The notes under the pieces were generated by a model that ran no database searches, had not been told where the DNA came from, and worked only from the letters and a program-made list of their open reading frames with translations. The position numbers and the translations under genes are program-made. 6,789 bases of DNA. It comes from an uncultured Lachnospiraceae bacterium. Lineage in GTDB: Bacteria; Bacillota; Clostridia; Lachnospirales; Lachnospiraceae. The stretch lies in assembly GCA_902463835.1 (NCBI GenBank), contig CABQGZ010000182.1, positions 1 to 6,789 of the forward strand, given 5' to 3'. Positions 1 through 5,869 of this stretch are shown here, one piece after another. Within the stretch, counting starts at the first letter, position 1. Every line of letters starts with the position of its first letter.

Positions 1-126
1 GATCTGGAGGAATGTGTCCGCAAGGTGCATCAGATCATTCAGAACGAACATTGCCGGATATCCAGGAATAACAAAAATATCAGAAAAATGCGACAGGAGC
101 TTACAAGCTTCGTGAAAGGAGAATAA
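1..126 (+). CDS. gmk: Guanylate kinase, C-terminal end (5' truncated by window)
   Basis: Guanylate kinase phosphorylates GMP (and dGMP) to GDP with ATP in the cytoplasm. Only the last 41 codons are here, read in frame 1 to a TAA at 124-126; the P-loop and GMP-binding region lie outside the window. The visible tail is a charged amphipathic helix with the segment ECVRKVHQII near its start, which resembles the extended C-termini of clostridial Gmk proteins. The assignment rests on that resemblance and on rpoZ following immediately, since gmk-rpoZ is a very common pair in Firmicutes. The rpoZ ribosome binding site lies inside the last codons, so the two genes are probably cotranscribed and translationally coupled. 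Too little is visible to check catalytic residues. Confidence 0.8.
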   Translation, partial: DLEECVRKVHQIIQNEHCRISRNNKNIRKMRQELTSFVKGE

Positions 127-129
127 ATT

Positions 130-405
130 ATGTTACATCCATCTTATACAGATTTGATGAAGGTAGTAAACAGCGATGTGGAGATTGGGGAGGAGCCGGT
201 GGTAAACAGCCGTTACTCCATTGTGATCGCCACCGCCAAGCGGGCAAGGCAGCTGATTGCAGGTGATGACCCGCTGGTGAGCGGAACAAAAGGCAAGAAA
301 GCTTTTTCTATTGCGGTTGATGAACTGTACAAGGGAAAGGTTAAGATATTAAGTGAGGAAGAGACCAAAGAGGAAAACGCCGAGAACGAGAACCAGGAGG
401 CTTAA
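130..405 (+). CDS. rpoZ: DNA-directed RNA polymerase omega subunit
   Basis: The omega subunit is a small protein that binds the beta-prime subunit and helps RNA polymerase assembly and stability. The 91-residue product is close to the usual length. It opens with MLHPSYTDLM, contains the conserved omega core around residues 26-43 (NSRYSIVIATAKRARQL) and continues with the K-KKAFSIAVDEL helix at about 55-67. The last ~18 residues are an acidic, Glu/Asn-rich tail typical of clostridial omegas. The ATG at 130 is 3 bp after the gmk stop and is preceded by AAGGAG at 116-121, at good spacing. The gene ends in TAA at 403-405, followed by a 91-bp gap with an inverted repeat before rimO, so transcription may or may not continue into the next genes. 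Confidence 0.95.
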   Translation: MLHPSYTDLMKVVNSDVEIGEEPVVNSRYSIVIATAKRARQLIAGDDPLVSGTKGKKAFSIAVDELYKGKVKILSEEETKEENAENENQEA

Positions 406-417
406 GGTGTTTTAAAT

Positions 418-476
418 TTACCACACGATTTTGCGCCGGACAACAGATGACCGGATACTCTAAAATCGTGTGGTAA
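418..476. repeat. Perfect 15-bp inverted repeat between rpoZ and rimO
   Basis: The left arm TTACCACACGATTTT (418-432) is matched by its exact reverse complement AAAATCGTGTGGTAA (462-476), with a 29-nt loop. Inside the loop, CCGG at 436-439 can pair with CCGG at 451-454, extending the fold. The right arm ends 8 nt before the rimO Shine-Dalgarno AAGGAG (485-490). No T-tract follows, so it is not a classical intrinsic terminator. A weak sigma-A-like promoter could lie within it (CGGACA at 437-442, 18-bp spacer, TAAAAT at 461-466), which would put the arms around a promoter. It could be a dispersed palindromic repeat, an operator pair, or an mRNA structure separating rpoZ from rimO. The repeat is certain; the function is open. 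Confidence 0.85.
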
Positions 477-496
477 TTGTGTAAAAGGAGAAAAAT

Positions 497-1819
497 ATGA
501 AGCTGCTTTTTGTTTCACTTGGCTGTGACAAAAATTTAGTAGATACCGAATGCATGCTGGGACTTCTGGGGAAAGAGGGCTATTCCTTTACGGATGATGA
601 GCGCCAGGCGGATGTCATTGTCATCAATACCTGCTGCTTTATCAATGACGCCAAGGAGGAGAGTATTCAGACTATTCTGGAGATGGCGGAACTCAAAAAC
701 TCCGGCTGTTGTAAAGCGCTGCTTGTAACGGGATGCCTGGCAGAACGATATCGGGATGAGATCGTGGCAGAGATTCCCCAGGTGGACGCTATCCTTGGCA
801 CTAATTCCTACCAGGAGATTGTAACTGCGGTAAAAGAAGTTTTAGCGGGTCATTCCTTTACCTCCTATAAGCCCCTGGAAGGGATTCCACGGGTGGCGGC
901 AAAACGTTCTCTTACCACCGGCGGCCACTATGCCCATCTGAAGATTGCGGAGGGCTGTGACAAGCACTGTACCTACTGTATCATACCAAAGATTCGTGGT
1001 TCCTACCGAAGCGTTCCCATGGAGGAGCTTGTGGCACAGGCCACGGAGCTGGCTGAGGCAGGGGTGAAGGAGCTGATTCTGGTAGCCCAGGAGACCACCT
1101 TGTACGGCGTAGATCTGTATGGAGAAAAATCGCTGCACCGGCTGCTGGACGCCTTGAATGAGATACCAGGTCTTGTATGGATCCGTATCCTTTACTGTTA
1201 TCCGGAGGAGATTTATGAGGAACTGATCGCCTCCATCAAGCGGAACAAGAAGGTATGCCATTACCTGGATATGCCCATACAGCATGTGAACAACAGAATT
1301 TTAAAGAGGATGGGAAGAAAGACCTCCAGGGAGGATCTGGTTGCTATCATAGAGCATCTGCGCCAGGAGATACCGGATATCGCCCTGCGCACTACCCTGA
1401 TCTGTGGTTTCCCGGGGGAAACCCAGGATGACCATGAGGAGCTGATGTATTTCCTCAACGAGATGGAATTCGACCGGCTGGGGGCATTTACATATTCTCC
1501 AGAGGAAGACACGCCAGCCTGCAGTTTCCCGGATCAGGTGGACGAGGATATAAAAGCTGACTGGCAGGGAGAGGTCATGGAACTTCAGCAGGAAGTGATC
1601 TTTGACAAAAATGAGAGCCTCACTGGTACAGAGATCTGGGCTATGATTGAGGGAAAAGTGGGGGATGAGAATGCTTATGTGGGACGTACCTACCGGGATG
1701 CGCCGGATATTGACGGCTACATCTTTGTCAATACGGATGAGGAGCTTCTCACCGGAGACTTTGTGCGGGTGCGTGTAACAGGAGCCCTGGATTATGATTT
1801 GATAGGAGAGATGATTTAG
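497..1819 (+). CDS. rimO: Ribosomal protein S12 methylthiotransferase RimO
   Basis: RimO is a radical-SAM enzyme with two Fe-S clusters that adds a methylthio group to the conserved aspartate of ribosomal protein S12. The 440-aa product has the expected layout. The N-terminal UPF0004 domain starts VSLGCDKNLVDTE, with cluster cysteines C10, C46 and C80. The radical-SAM motif CDKHCTYC supplies C154, C158 and C161. A C-terminal TRAM domain occupies roughly residues 376-440, including the RimO-like segment GRTYRDAPDIDGY. The LGCDKNLVD start separates RimO from the tRNA enzyme MiaB. The ATG at 497 has AAGGAG at 485-490 and follows the 418-476 inverted repeat, so rimO may head its own transcript. 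It ends directly against pgsA with no intervening base. Length and key residues are normal. Confidence 0.96.
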   Translation: MKLLFVSLGCDKNLVDTECMLGLLGKEGYSFTDDERQADVIVINTCCFINDAKEESIQTILEMAELKNSGCCKALLVTGCLAERYRDEIVAEIPQVDAILGTNSYQEIVTAVKEVLAGHSFTSYKPLEGIPRVAAKRSLTTGGHYAHLKIAEGCDKHCTYCIIPKIRGSYRSVPMEELVAQATELAEAGVKELILVAQETTLYGVDLYGEKSLHRLLDALNEIPGLVWIRILYCYPEEIYEELIASIKRNKKVCHYLDMPIQHVNNRILKRMGRKTSREDLVAIIEHLRQEIPDIALRTTLICGFPGETQDDHEELMYFLNEMEFDRLGAFTYSPEEDTPACSFPDQVDEDIKADWQGEVMELQQEVIFDKNESLTGTEIWAMIEGKVGDENAYVGRTYRDAPDIDGYIFVNTDEELLTGDFVRVRVTGALDYDLIGEMI

Positions 1820-2368
1820 ATGAAAATGAATTTACCGAATAAACTGACGATTTTGCGTGTGTTTTTGATCATTCCCTTTGTGGTGATCCTGCTGATTCCG
1901 GGGCTGGGCACCTTGGGACGTTATCTGGCAGTTGCGATTTTTATTTTGGCAAGCCTGACAGATCTGGCAGACGGCAAGATTGCCAGAAAGTATAATCTTG
2001 TGACGAATTTTGGAAAATTTATGGATCCTCTGGCTGACAAGCTGCTGGTTGGCGCTGCCATGATCTGTCTGGTGGACACCGGGGAGCTGGCAGCCTGGAT
2101 CGTAGTTATCATCATCAGCCGTGAATTCATTATCAGCGGTTTCCGCCTGGTGGCTTCCGACAATGGAGTGGTGATCGCCGCCAGCTATTGGGGCAAGTTC
2201 AAGACTGTTTCACAGATGGTAATGATCGTTATGCTGATTTTGAATTTTGATCATCCCATCTATCAGGCTGCATGTACGGTGGTTACATACATTGCACTGA
2301 TATTGACCGTAATCTCACTGATCGATTATATTTATAAGAACCTCAGCGTGCTGAAGGAGCAGAAGTGA
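1820..2368 (+). CDS. pgsA: CDP-diacylglycerol-glycerol-3-phosphate 3-phosphatidyltransferase
   Basis: PgsA is an integral membrane enzyme that transfers a phosphatidyl group from CDP-diacylglycerol to glycerol-3-phosphate. This is the committed step toward phosphatidylglycerol and cardiolipin. The 182-aa product carries the full CDP-alcohol phosphatidyltransferase signature D-x2-DG-x2-AR-x8-G-x3-D-x3-D: D48, D51-G52, A55-R56, G65, D69 and D73. Hydrophobic segments at about 10-28, 34-47, 76-86, 91-110 and 147-170 fit the family's multi-span topology. The ATG at 1820 abuts the rimO TAG. A second in-frame ATG at 1826 would give the common MNLPNKLT start, but GGAG at 1805-1808 is better spaced for 1820. 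Coupling to rimO is likely. The signature is intact, so activity is expected. Confidence 0.95.
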   Translation: MKMNLPNKLTILRVFLIIPFVVILLIPGLGTLGRYLAVAIFILASLTDLADGKIARKYNLVTNFGKFMDPLADKLLVGAAMICLVDTGELAAWIVVIIISREFIISGFRLVASDNGVVIAASYWGKFKTVSQMVMIVMLILNFDHPIYQAACTVVTYIALILTVISLIDYIYKNLSVLKEQK

Positions 2369-2369
2369 T

Positions 2370-2879
2370 ATGACAACAGAACAAGCGGATTTGAAGCAGG
2401 AGAGCCTGGAGGAAGCCGTGGCAAGGCTCCTTTTTCTCCATCACCTTACCGTCACTACGGCGGAATCCTGCACAGGCGGCCTGCTGGCGGGCAGATTGGT
2501 GAATGTTCCGGGAATCTCTGACAGTTTTAAAGAAGGATACATCACCTACTCCAACGAGGCCAAGGAGAAGCTGCTCGGTGTCTCCCATGAGACGCTTGCA
2601 GCTTACGGTGCTGTAAGCGAAGAGACGGCCAGAGAGATGGCAGAGGGCGTAAGAAATGCAGCGGGGGCGGACATTGGAATTGGCATTACCGGAATTGCGG
2701 GACCCGATGGCGGCACAGCTGCAAAGCCGGTGGGGCTTGTGTATATCGGCTGCTGCTGCATGGGACATACAACGGTGAAGAGATTTGTGTTTTCCGGAGA
2801 CAGAAGCCAGGTGCGACAGAGTGCTGTCGAGCAGGCGTTGACAATGCTTCGTATCGCGGTTTTGGAGGTAGAAGTATGA
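2370..2879 (+). CDS. pncC: Nicotinamide-nucleotide amidohydrolase PncC (stand-alone CinA C-terminal domain)
   Basis: PncC deamidates nicotinamide mononucleotide (NMN) to nicotinate mononucleotide, recycling the pyridine nucleotide made by NAD-consuming enzymes such as bacterial DNA ligase. The 169-aa product is a single CinA C-terminal domain. It shows TTAESCTGGLLA at 29-40, with S33 the probable catalytic serine, the segment SFKEGYITYSNEAKEKLLGV (52-71), and GITGIAGPDGG (105-115). The N-terminal COG1058 domain of full-length CinA is absent; comparable stand-alone forms are known, for example E. coli PncC. The ATG at 2370 lies one base after the pgsA stop, with GGAG at 2356-2359. The gene overlaps rsmD by 4 bp (ATGA). 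Residues 128-130 are three consecutive cysteines, a small oddity of unknown meaning. Names such as 'competence-damage protein' are historical. Confidence 0.93.
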   Translation: MTTEQADLKQESLEEAVARLLFLHHLTVTTAESCTGGLLAGRLVNVPGISDSFKEGYITYSNEAKEKLLGVSHETLAAYGAVSEETAREMAEGVRNAAGADIGIGITGIAGPDGGTAAKPVGLVYIGCCCMGHTTVKRFVFSGDRSQVRQSAVEQALTMLRIAVLEVEV

Positions 2880-3448
2880 GAATCATTGCCGGACGAGCCA
2901 GAAGCCTTCCCTTAAAAACGGTGTCGGGCATGAACACCCGGCCAACTACAGACCGCATCAAGGAGACGCTTTTCAATATGTTGTCCCCGTACCTTCCCGG
3001 GGCTGTGTTCTTAGATCTTTTTGCCGGAAGCGGCGGAATCGGGTTGGAGGCCATCAGCCGTGGAGCGTCTGGGGCGGTGTTTGTAGAGCAGAACAAAAAA
3101 GCCTGCGCTTGTATAAAGGAAAATATCGAATTTACAAAGTTTCAGGCGGAGAGTACACTGTTGTGTATGGATGCGGCAGCGGCCATTGGGCGAATGGAAG
3201 GGCAATATCGCTTTGACATCGTATTTATGGATCCGCCCTATGACTGTCAGCTGGAGAAGCGGATTCTCACGCTGCTGGCAGGCTCCGGTCTGATCTCTCA
3301 TGACACGCTGATCGTTGTGGAGGCTTCGCTGGAGACGGATTTTTCCTATTTGGAGGAGCTTGGATTTGAATTGGTAAAGGAAAAACAGTATAAGACGAAT
3401 AAGCATATTTTTTTGAAGCGACAAAATAATAAAGAGGATTTGATATGA
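2876..3448 (+). CDS. rsmD: 16S rRNA (guanine966-N2)-methyltransferase RsmD
   Basis: RsmD uses S-adenosylmethionine to methylate N2 of G966 in 16S rRNA during small-subunit assembly. The 190-aa product is full length. It begins MRIIAGRARSLPL and has the family's TRPTTDRIKETLFNML segment at 21-36. The SAM-binding motif DLFAGSGGIGLEAISRGA is at 47-64, and the catalytic N6/N2-type motif DPPY is at 119-122. The start at 2876 overlaps the pncC stop in ATGA, with GGAGG at 2864-2868 inside pncC, so translational coupling is likely. Its own stop overlaps coaD in the same way. The rsmD-coaD pair is conserved widely in Firmicutes. The 3' end is AT-rich, with a run of seven T at about 3409-3416, but the frame is intact. 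Confidence 0.95.
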   Translation: MRIIAGRARSLPLKTVSGMNTRPTTDRIKETLFNMLSPYLPGAVFLDLFAGSGGIGLEAISRGASGAVFVEQNKKACACIKENIEFTKFQAESTLLCMDAAAAIGRMEGQYRFDIVFMDPPYDCQLEKRILTLLAGSGLISHDTLIVVEASLETDFSYLEELGFELVKEKQYKTNKHIFLKRQNNKEDLI

Positions 3449-3924
3449 GAAGAGCAATCTACCCGGGCAGCTTCGACCCGGTTACTTATGGACATCTGGA
3501 CATGATCGAGCGCTCCGCACAGATTATGGACGAATTAATTGTGGCTGTTTTGCGAAACAGTGCAAAAAACCCATTGTTTTCTATCGAAGAACGTGTTAGT
3601 ATGTTAGAAGAGATGACAAAGGACTTGCCGAATGTAAGGATTCAGTCTTTTGAAGGTCTTCTGATTGATTATGCCAAGAGTGTTGACGCATCCATCATTG
3701 TTCGTGGGCTTCGGGCTGTCACGGACTTTGAGTATGAGCTGCAGATTGCACAGATGAACCGGATCGTGAATCCGGATATTGACACATTGTTTTTAACCAC
3801 CAGCCTGGAGTACGCTTATCTCAGTTCAACCATCGTGAAAGAGGTGGCCTCCTATGGCGGGGATATTTCCCATTTTGTGCCGGATGAGCTGATGGAGCGG
3901 ATATACGCAAAATACAAAAAGTAA
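3445..3924 (+). CDS. coaD: Phosphopantetheine adenylyltransferase CoaD
   Basis: CoaD transfers AMP from ATP to 4'-phosphopantetheine, giving dephospho-CoA, the penultimate step of coenzyme A synthesis. The 159-aa product matches the usual length and the nucleotidyltransferase fold. It has YPGSFDPVTYGH at 6-17, with the (T/H)xGH signature at T14-H17, and phosphopantetheine-pocket segment VRGLRAVTDFEYE at 86-98. Near the C-terminus is the ATP-binding SSTIVKE motif at 127-133. The ATG at 3445 overlaps the rsmD stop (ATGA), with GAGG at 3434-3437. Thirteen bases separate its TAA from the next coding sequence, which has its own ribosome binding site. All signature residues are present, so this should be a working essential enzyme. 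Confidence 0.97.
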   Translation: MRRAIYPGSFDPVTYGHLDMIERSAQIMDELIVAVLRNSAKNPLFSIEERVSMLEEMTKDLPNVRIQSFEGLLIDYAKSVDASIIVRGLRAVTDFEYELQIAQMNRIVNPDIDTLFLTTSLEYAYLSSTIVKEVASYGGDISHFVPDELMERIYAKYKK

Positions 3925-3937
3925 AGGAGAATGTACG

Positions 3938-4546
3938 ATGAGCAGCAAAATAGAACAGATTATTGAAGAGATTGAAGAATATATTGACGGCTGCAAATAC
4001 CAACCTCTTTCCAACACGAAGATTATCGTAAACAAGGAAGAACTGGAAGAACTTCTGACGGAGCTTCGGTTAAAGACACCGGAAGAGATCAAGCGTTACC
4101 AGAAGATCATCAGCAATAAGGAAGCGATCCTGGCGGACGCTCAGGCGAAGGCAGACGCGATCCTTGCGGATGCTCAGGTACACACCTCTGAGCTGATCAG
4201 TGAGCATCAGATCATGCAGCAGGCGTATGCCCAGGCCAATGAGATTGTTCTGGCTGCCACCAATGAGGCTCAGGAGATGTTGGACAATGCCACTGCGGAT
4301 GCCAATAATATTCGGCTGGCGGCGATTCAGTATACGGACGATATCTTAAAGAACCTGGAGGATATCATCGGACATTCCATGGAGACTACCCGGGCCAGAA
4401 GTGAGAGCCTGCTGGCTTCTTTGCAGGATTGCTATGAGCTGGTGAATGCCAACCGGAATGAGCTGGCGCCTCAGGAGGAGGAGCTTACTGGGGGGCATGA
4501 GGAGGAACTGCCGGAGATTCAGGTGGAGGCGGATATGCTGAAATAG
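3938..4546 (+). CDS. Conserved coiled-coil protein of unknown function downstream of coaD
   Basis: No function can be assigned. The 202-aa, acidic, soluble product has no signal peptide or membrane segment. Residues 1-50 are an acidic helical region with IEQIIEEIEEYIDGCKYQPL followed by KEELEELLTELRLKTPEE. Residues ~52-165 are a long Ala/Glu/Gln-rich helix with 11-residue periodicity: AILADAQ occurs at 63-69 and 74-80, and alanines recur at 100, 111 and 122. Eleven-residue repeats suit right-handed coiled coils such as those of F-type ATPase b subunits, and relatives may be labelled 'ATPase subunit' for that reason alone. The tail (~176-202) is acidic and probably disordered. AGGAGA at 3925-3930 sets the ATG at 3938. 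Its tight placement after coaD suggests cotranscription. DivIVA-like or scaffold roles are possible but unsupported. Confidence 0.85.
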   Translation: MSSKIEQIIEEIEEYIDGCKYQPLSNTKIIVNKEELEELLTELRLKTPEEIKRYQKIISNKEAILADAQAKADAILADAQVHTSELISEHQIMQQAYAQANEIVLAATNEAQEMLDNATADANNIRLAAIQYTDDILKNLEDIIGHSMETTRARSESLLASLQDCYELVNANRNELAPQEEELTGGHEEELPEIQVEADMLK

Positions 4547-4592
4547 AGGGGATAGGCTGCCCCATGCTTGAGGAGATAAGGTCGAGGGGGAC

Positions 4593-4758
4593 GCCTCGGC
4601 AAAAGAATATGCCTGTATTATGTGCAAAGGGTCGCGCCAGGGGATAGGGTGACTCATATCAGACGCGCTCTCGCTACGTTTTGCAAGGGTCTGTTATGGG
4701 TCACCCTATCCTCTGGCGCTATATTGTCAGCAAGTGTGGCATATCCTTTTGCCGAGGC
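4593..4758. repeat. Nested imperfect inverted repeats (long hairpin) in the convergent intergenic region
   Basis: The 306-bp gap 4547-4852 holds two nested inverted repeats. The outer pair is 4593-4613 with 4738-4758, matching at 20 of 21 positions (GCCTCGGC.../...GCCGAGGC). The inner pair is 4634-4664 with 4689-4719: 28 of 31 positions are Watson-Crick, two more are G-T wobbles and one is a mismatch. The arms are separated by 20 nt on the left and 18 nt on the right, and the central loop is 24 nt, so the whole 166-nt segment could fold as one interrupted hairpin. No T-tract follows on either strand and no convincing target-site duplication flanks it. Candidates are a dispersed palindromic element or MITE, a bidirectional transcription barrier, or a structured RNA. 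No convincing gene was seen in the gap. Confidence 0.85.
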
Positions 4759-4778
4759 TGTATTGCCAGCAATCCTTT
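4722..4778. repeat. Degenerate direct duplication overlapping the right outer arm
   Basis: TATTGTCAGCAA at 4722-4733 recurs as TATTGCCAGCAA at 4761-4772 (11 of 12). In both copies an ATCCTTT follows, at 4743-4749 and 4772-4778. The second copy lacks the ~9 nt between these blocks. This looks like an old partial tandem duplication at the right side of the palindrome. The evidence is short matches only. Confidence 0.5.
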
Positions 4779-4852
4779 GCGCAGAAGCTTAAGCCTACGT
4801 TACTTGTATAGTTTAGAGAACAGTTTCGCTATATCCCTATTGCAGCCTTATT

Positions 4853-5836
4853 TTAGGTGAGTAGAAAGGCCAGCATAGTGGAGGCCAGAGTACAGATGAG
4901 TTTTGTCTTTAAATAGGGCCACATGGGGAAGCGGGCTTCTTTTGTCATGGAGGCTGTCTGGGCCAGGCCACTGAGGCCGCCGAAGGCGGTGCAGAGAATG
5001 ATGAGGATATATTTTGTTCGAAAGCTCAAAGGACTTTGGGATATGGTTGATATTCCGTTGGTGATCTCGATTAGGCCGGTGAGAAGGCAGGCGGGCAGAG
5101 CGGTCGGAAAGGGGATCAGGGATATCATTTGGGAAAATATGGCAAACAGCATGATGTATCCGCCTATTTTGGTCAGGGTTTCGAAGCCGTTTAGAATGGC
5201 GGCATCTATAACACTGAAGCTGATGGACGAGCCAGGCTGCGAGGCTTTTGAGCCTGAGGGCGAGGTTTTTGAGACGGATGGCGAAGCGTCTGCTTCTTTG
5301 GTTGGGCTTGCGGTGCGGAAGGTTATTGTGTCTCTGCGGGCGGCAATGCGGATAGCAATAGCGTAGTAAGCCAGGGGCGGAAGGTACAGGATCAGCAGGG
5401 TGATGCCGGATAGGTCTGGGCGCAGCAGGGCGGCGGTCAGGATATACCCGCTGATGAATACGGGGCTGATATTGTTGCAGATGGAAAAAAGCATTATGCC
5501 GTCCCTATCGTCCATGCGGCCTTCCGACACAAGCTGTGCGGTGATGCGGCTGCCTAGGGGAAAGCCGAAGAGAAAGCCTGCCAGCAGAGGATAGACACAG
5601 GCCTGATTTACCGGGAACACAGGATACAGGATACGGTGAAGCACGCGGGTAATCGAGTGCAGGATACCGGTGGTCACGAAGATGTGGGAGAGGATGGCAA
5701 AGGGAAGCAGGGTTGGCAGCATTTTGGTGTACCAGAGCACAAGCCCTCCGCCTGCGGCTTTGACGGCTGCCTCCGGAAATAGCAGTATGTAAAGGACAAG
5801 TATGGTCAACACTAGTAGATAGATGATTTTTTTCAT
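4853..5836 (-). CDS. ylbJ: YlbJ-like sporulation integral membrane protein (Gate/nucleoside-recognition domain)
   Basis: YlbJ in Bacillus is a sigma-E-controlled mother-cell membrane protein needed for heat-resistant spores; its transported substrate, if any, is unknown. The 327-aa product is strongly hydrophobic, with an N-terminal segment at ~3-20 and about eight predicted spans. Gate-domain motifs are GFLFGFPLGS (87-96), a conserved-looking FSICNNISPVFI (117-128), and the second-half segments GLIEITNGI (254-262) and AFGGLSGLAQT (284-294). A hydrophilic Ser/Pro/Lys-rich linker (~174-206) separates the halves. It is shorter than the ~400-aa Bacillus protein. Proximity to rsmD-coaD matches the Bacillus order rsmD-coaD-ylbJ, though here the gene is inverted. 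The ATG at 5836 has no Shine-Dalgarno, and a sigma-E-like promoter sits right upstream. Another Gate-family paralogue is the main alternative. Confidence 0.8.
   Translation of the reverse strand: MKKIIYLLVLTILVLYILLFPEAAVKAAGGGLVLWYTKMLPTLLPFAILSHIFVTTGILHSITRVLHRILYPVFPVNQACVYPLLAGFLFGFPLGSRITAQLVSEGRMDDRDGIMLFSICNNISPVFISGYILTAALLRPDLSGITLLILYLPPLAYYAIAIRIAARRDTITFRTASPTKEADASPSVSKTSPSGSKASQPGSSISFSVIDAAILNGFETLTKIGGYIMLFAIFSQMISLIPFPTALPACLLTGLIEITNGISTISQSPLSFRTKYILIILCTAFGGLSGLAQTASMTKEARFPMWPYLKTKLICTLASTMLAFLLT
5231..5272 (-). repeat. 21-bp tandem repeat in the ylbJ linker
   Basis: Two adjacent 21-bp units (5252-5272 and 5231-5251, read on the minus strand) match at about 16 of 21 positions. 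They encode SKTSPSG and SKASQPG, residues 189-202 of the YlbJ-like protein. The repeat is in frame and lies in the low-complexity linker between the two hydrophobic halves, where length changes should be tolerated. Confidence 0.6.
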
Positions 5837-5861
5837 AGTATATTGTATGTTGGAATAGAAT
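5832..5861 (+). promoter_or_regulatory. Possible sigma-A promoter for pepD
   Basis: TTCATA (5832-5837) and TAGAAT (5856-5861) match the -35 and -10 consensus at 4 of 6 and 5 of 6 positions, with an 18-bp spacer. Transcription would start near 5868, leaving a leader of about 24 nt that contains AGGAGG at 5880-5885. The -35 overlaps the first codon of the divergent ylbJ. This is inferred from sequence match alone in an AT-rich stretch. Confidence 0.35.
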
Positions 5862-5869
5862 AATTATGC
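5842..5869 (-). promoter_or_regulatory. Sigma-E-like sporulation promoter upstream of ylbJ
   Basis: Read on the minus strand, GCATAAT (5869-5863) is followed after 13 bp by CATACAAT (5849-5842). CATACAAT matches the Bacillus sigma-E -10 consensus CATACAnT completely, and GCATAAT fits the looser ATA-containing -35. Only 5 nt separate the -10 element from the ylbJ ATG at 5836, so transcription should begin at or next to the start codon. ylbJ is a sigma-E gene in Bacillus, which supports the reading. A sigma-A reading (TACAAT with GGCATA as -35) is poorer. Confidence 0.6.

Noticed and set aside
418..476. Intrinsic terminator for rpoZ
   Set aside because: The stem is strong, but the loop is 29 nt and the right arm is followed by TTGTGTAAAAGG rather than a run of T.
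842..1512. Minus-strand open frames of 147 and 83 codons opposite rimO
   Set aside because: They lie wholly within rimO, have no recognisable domains or convincing start signals, and their residue composition is that of a reverse-frame shadow.
2370..2879. Truncated cinA that has lost its N-terminal domain
   Set aside because: The gene has its own start and ribosome binding site one base after pgsA, and stand-alone PncC proteins of this length are known, so there is no sign of decay.
3403..3418. Seven-T run near the rsmD 3' end as a frameshift or terminator signal
   Set aside because: The rsmD frame continues normally to its overlap with coaD, and no stem precedes the run.
4548..4563. GGGG...CCCC just after the coiled-coil gene as a terminator
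   Set aside because: Only a 4-bp stem with an 8-nt loop and no T-tract follows; too weak to call a terminator.
4564..4647. Small plus-strand frame of 27 codons in the intergenic gap
   Set aside because: No Shine-Dalgarno precedes its ATG, it ends inside the inner arm of the inverted repeat, and the peptide looks random.
4923..5366. Plus-strand 147-codon frame opposite ylbJ
   Set aside because: The ylbJ reading has membrane segments and Gate-domain motifs in the opposite strand; the plus frame has no ribosome binding site or family likeness.
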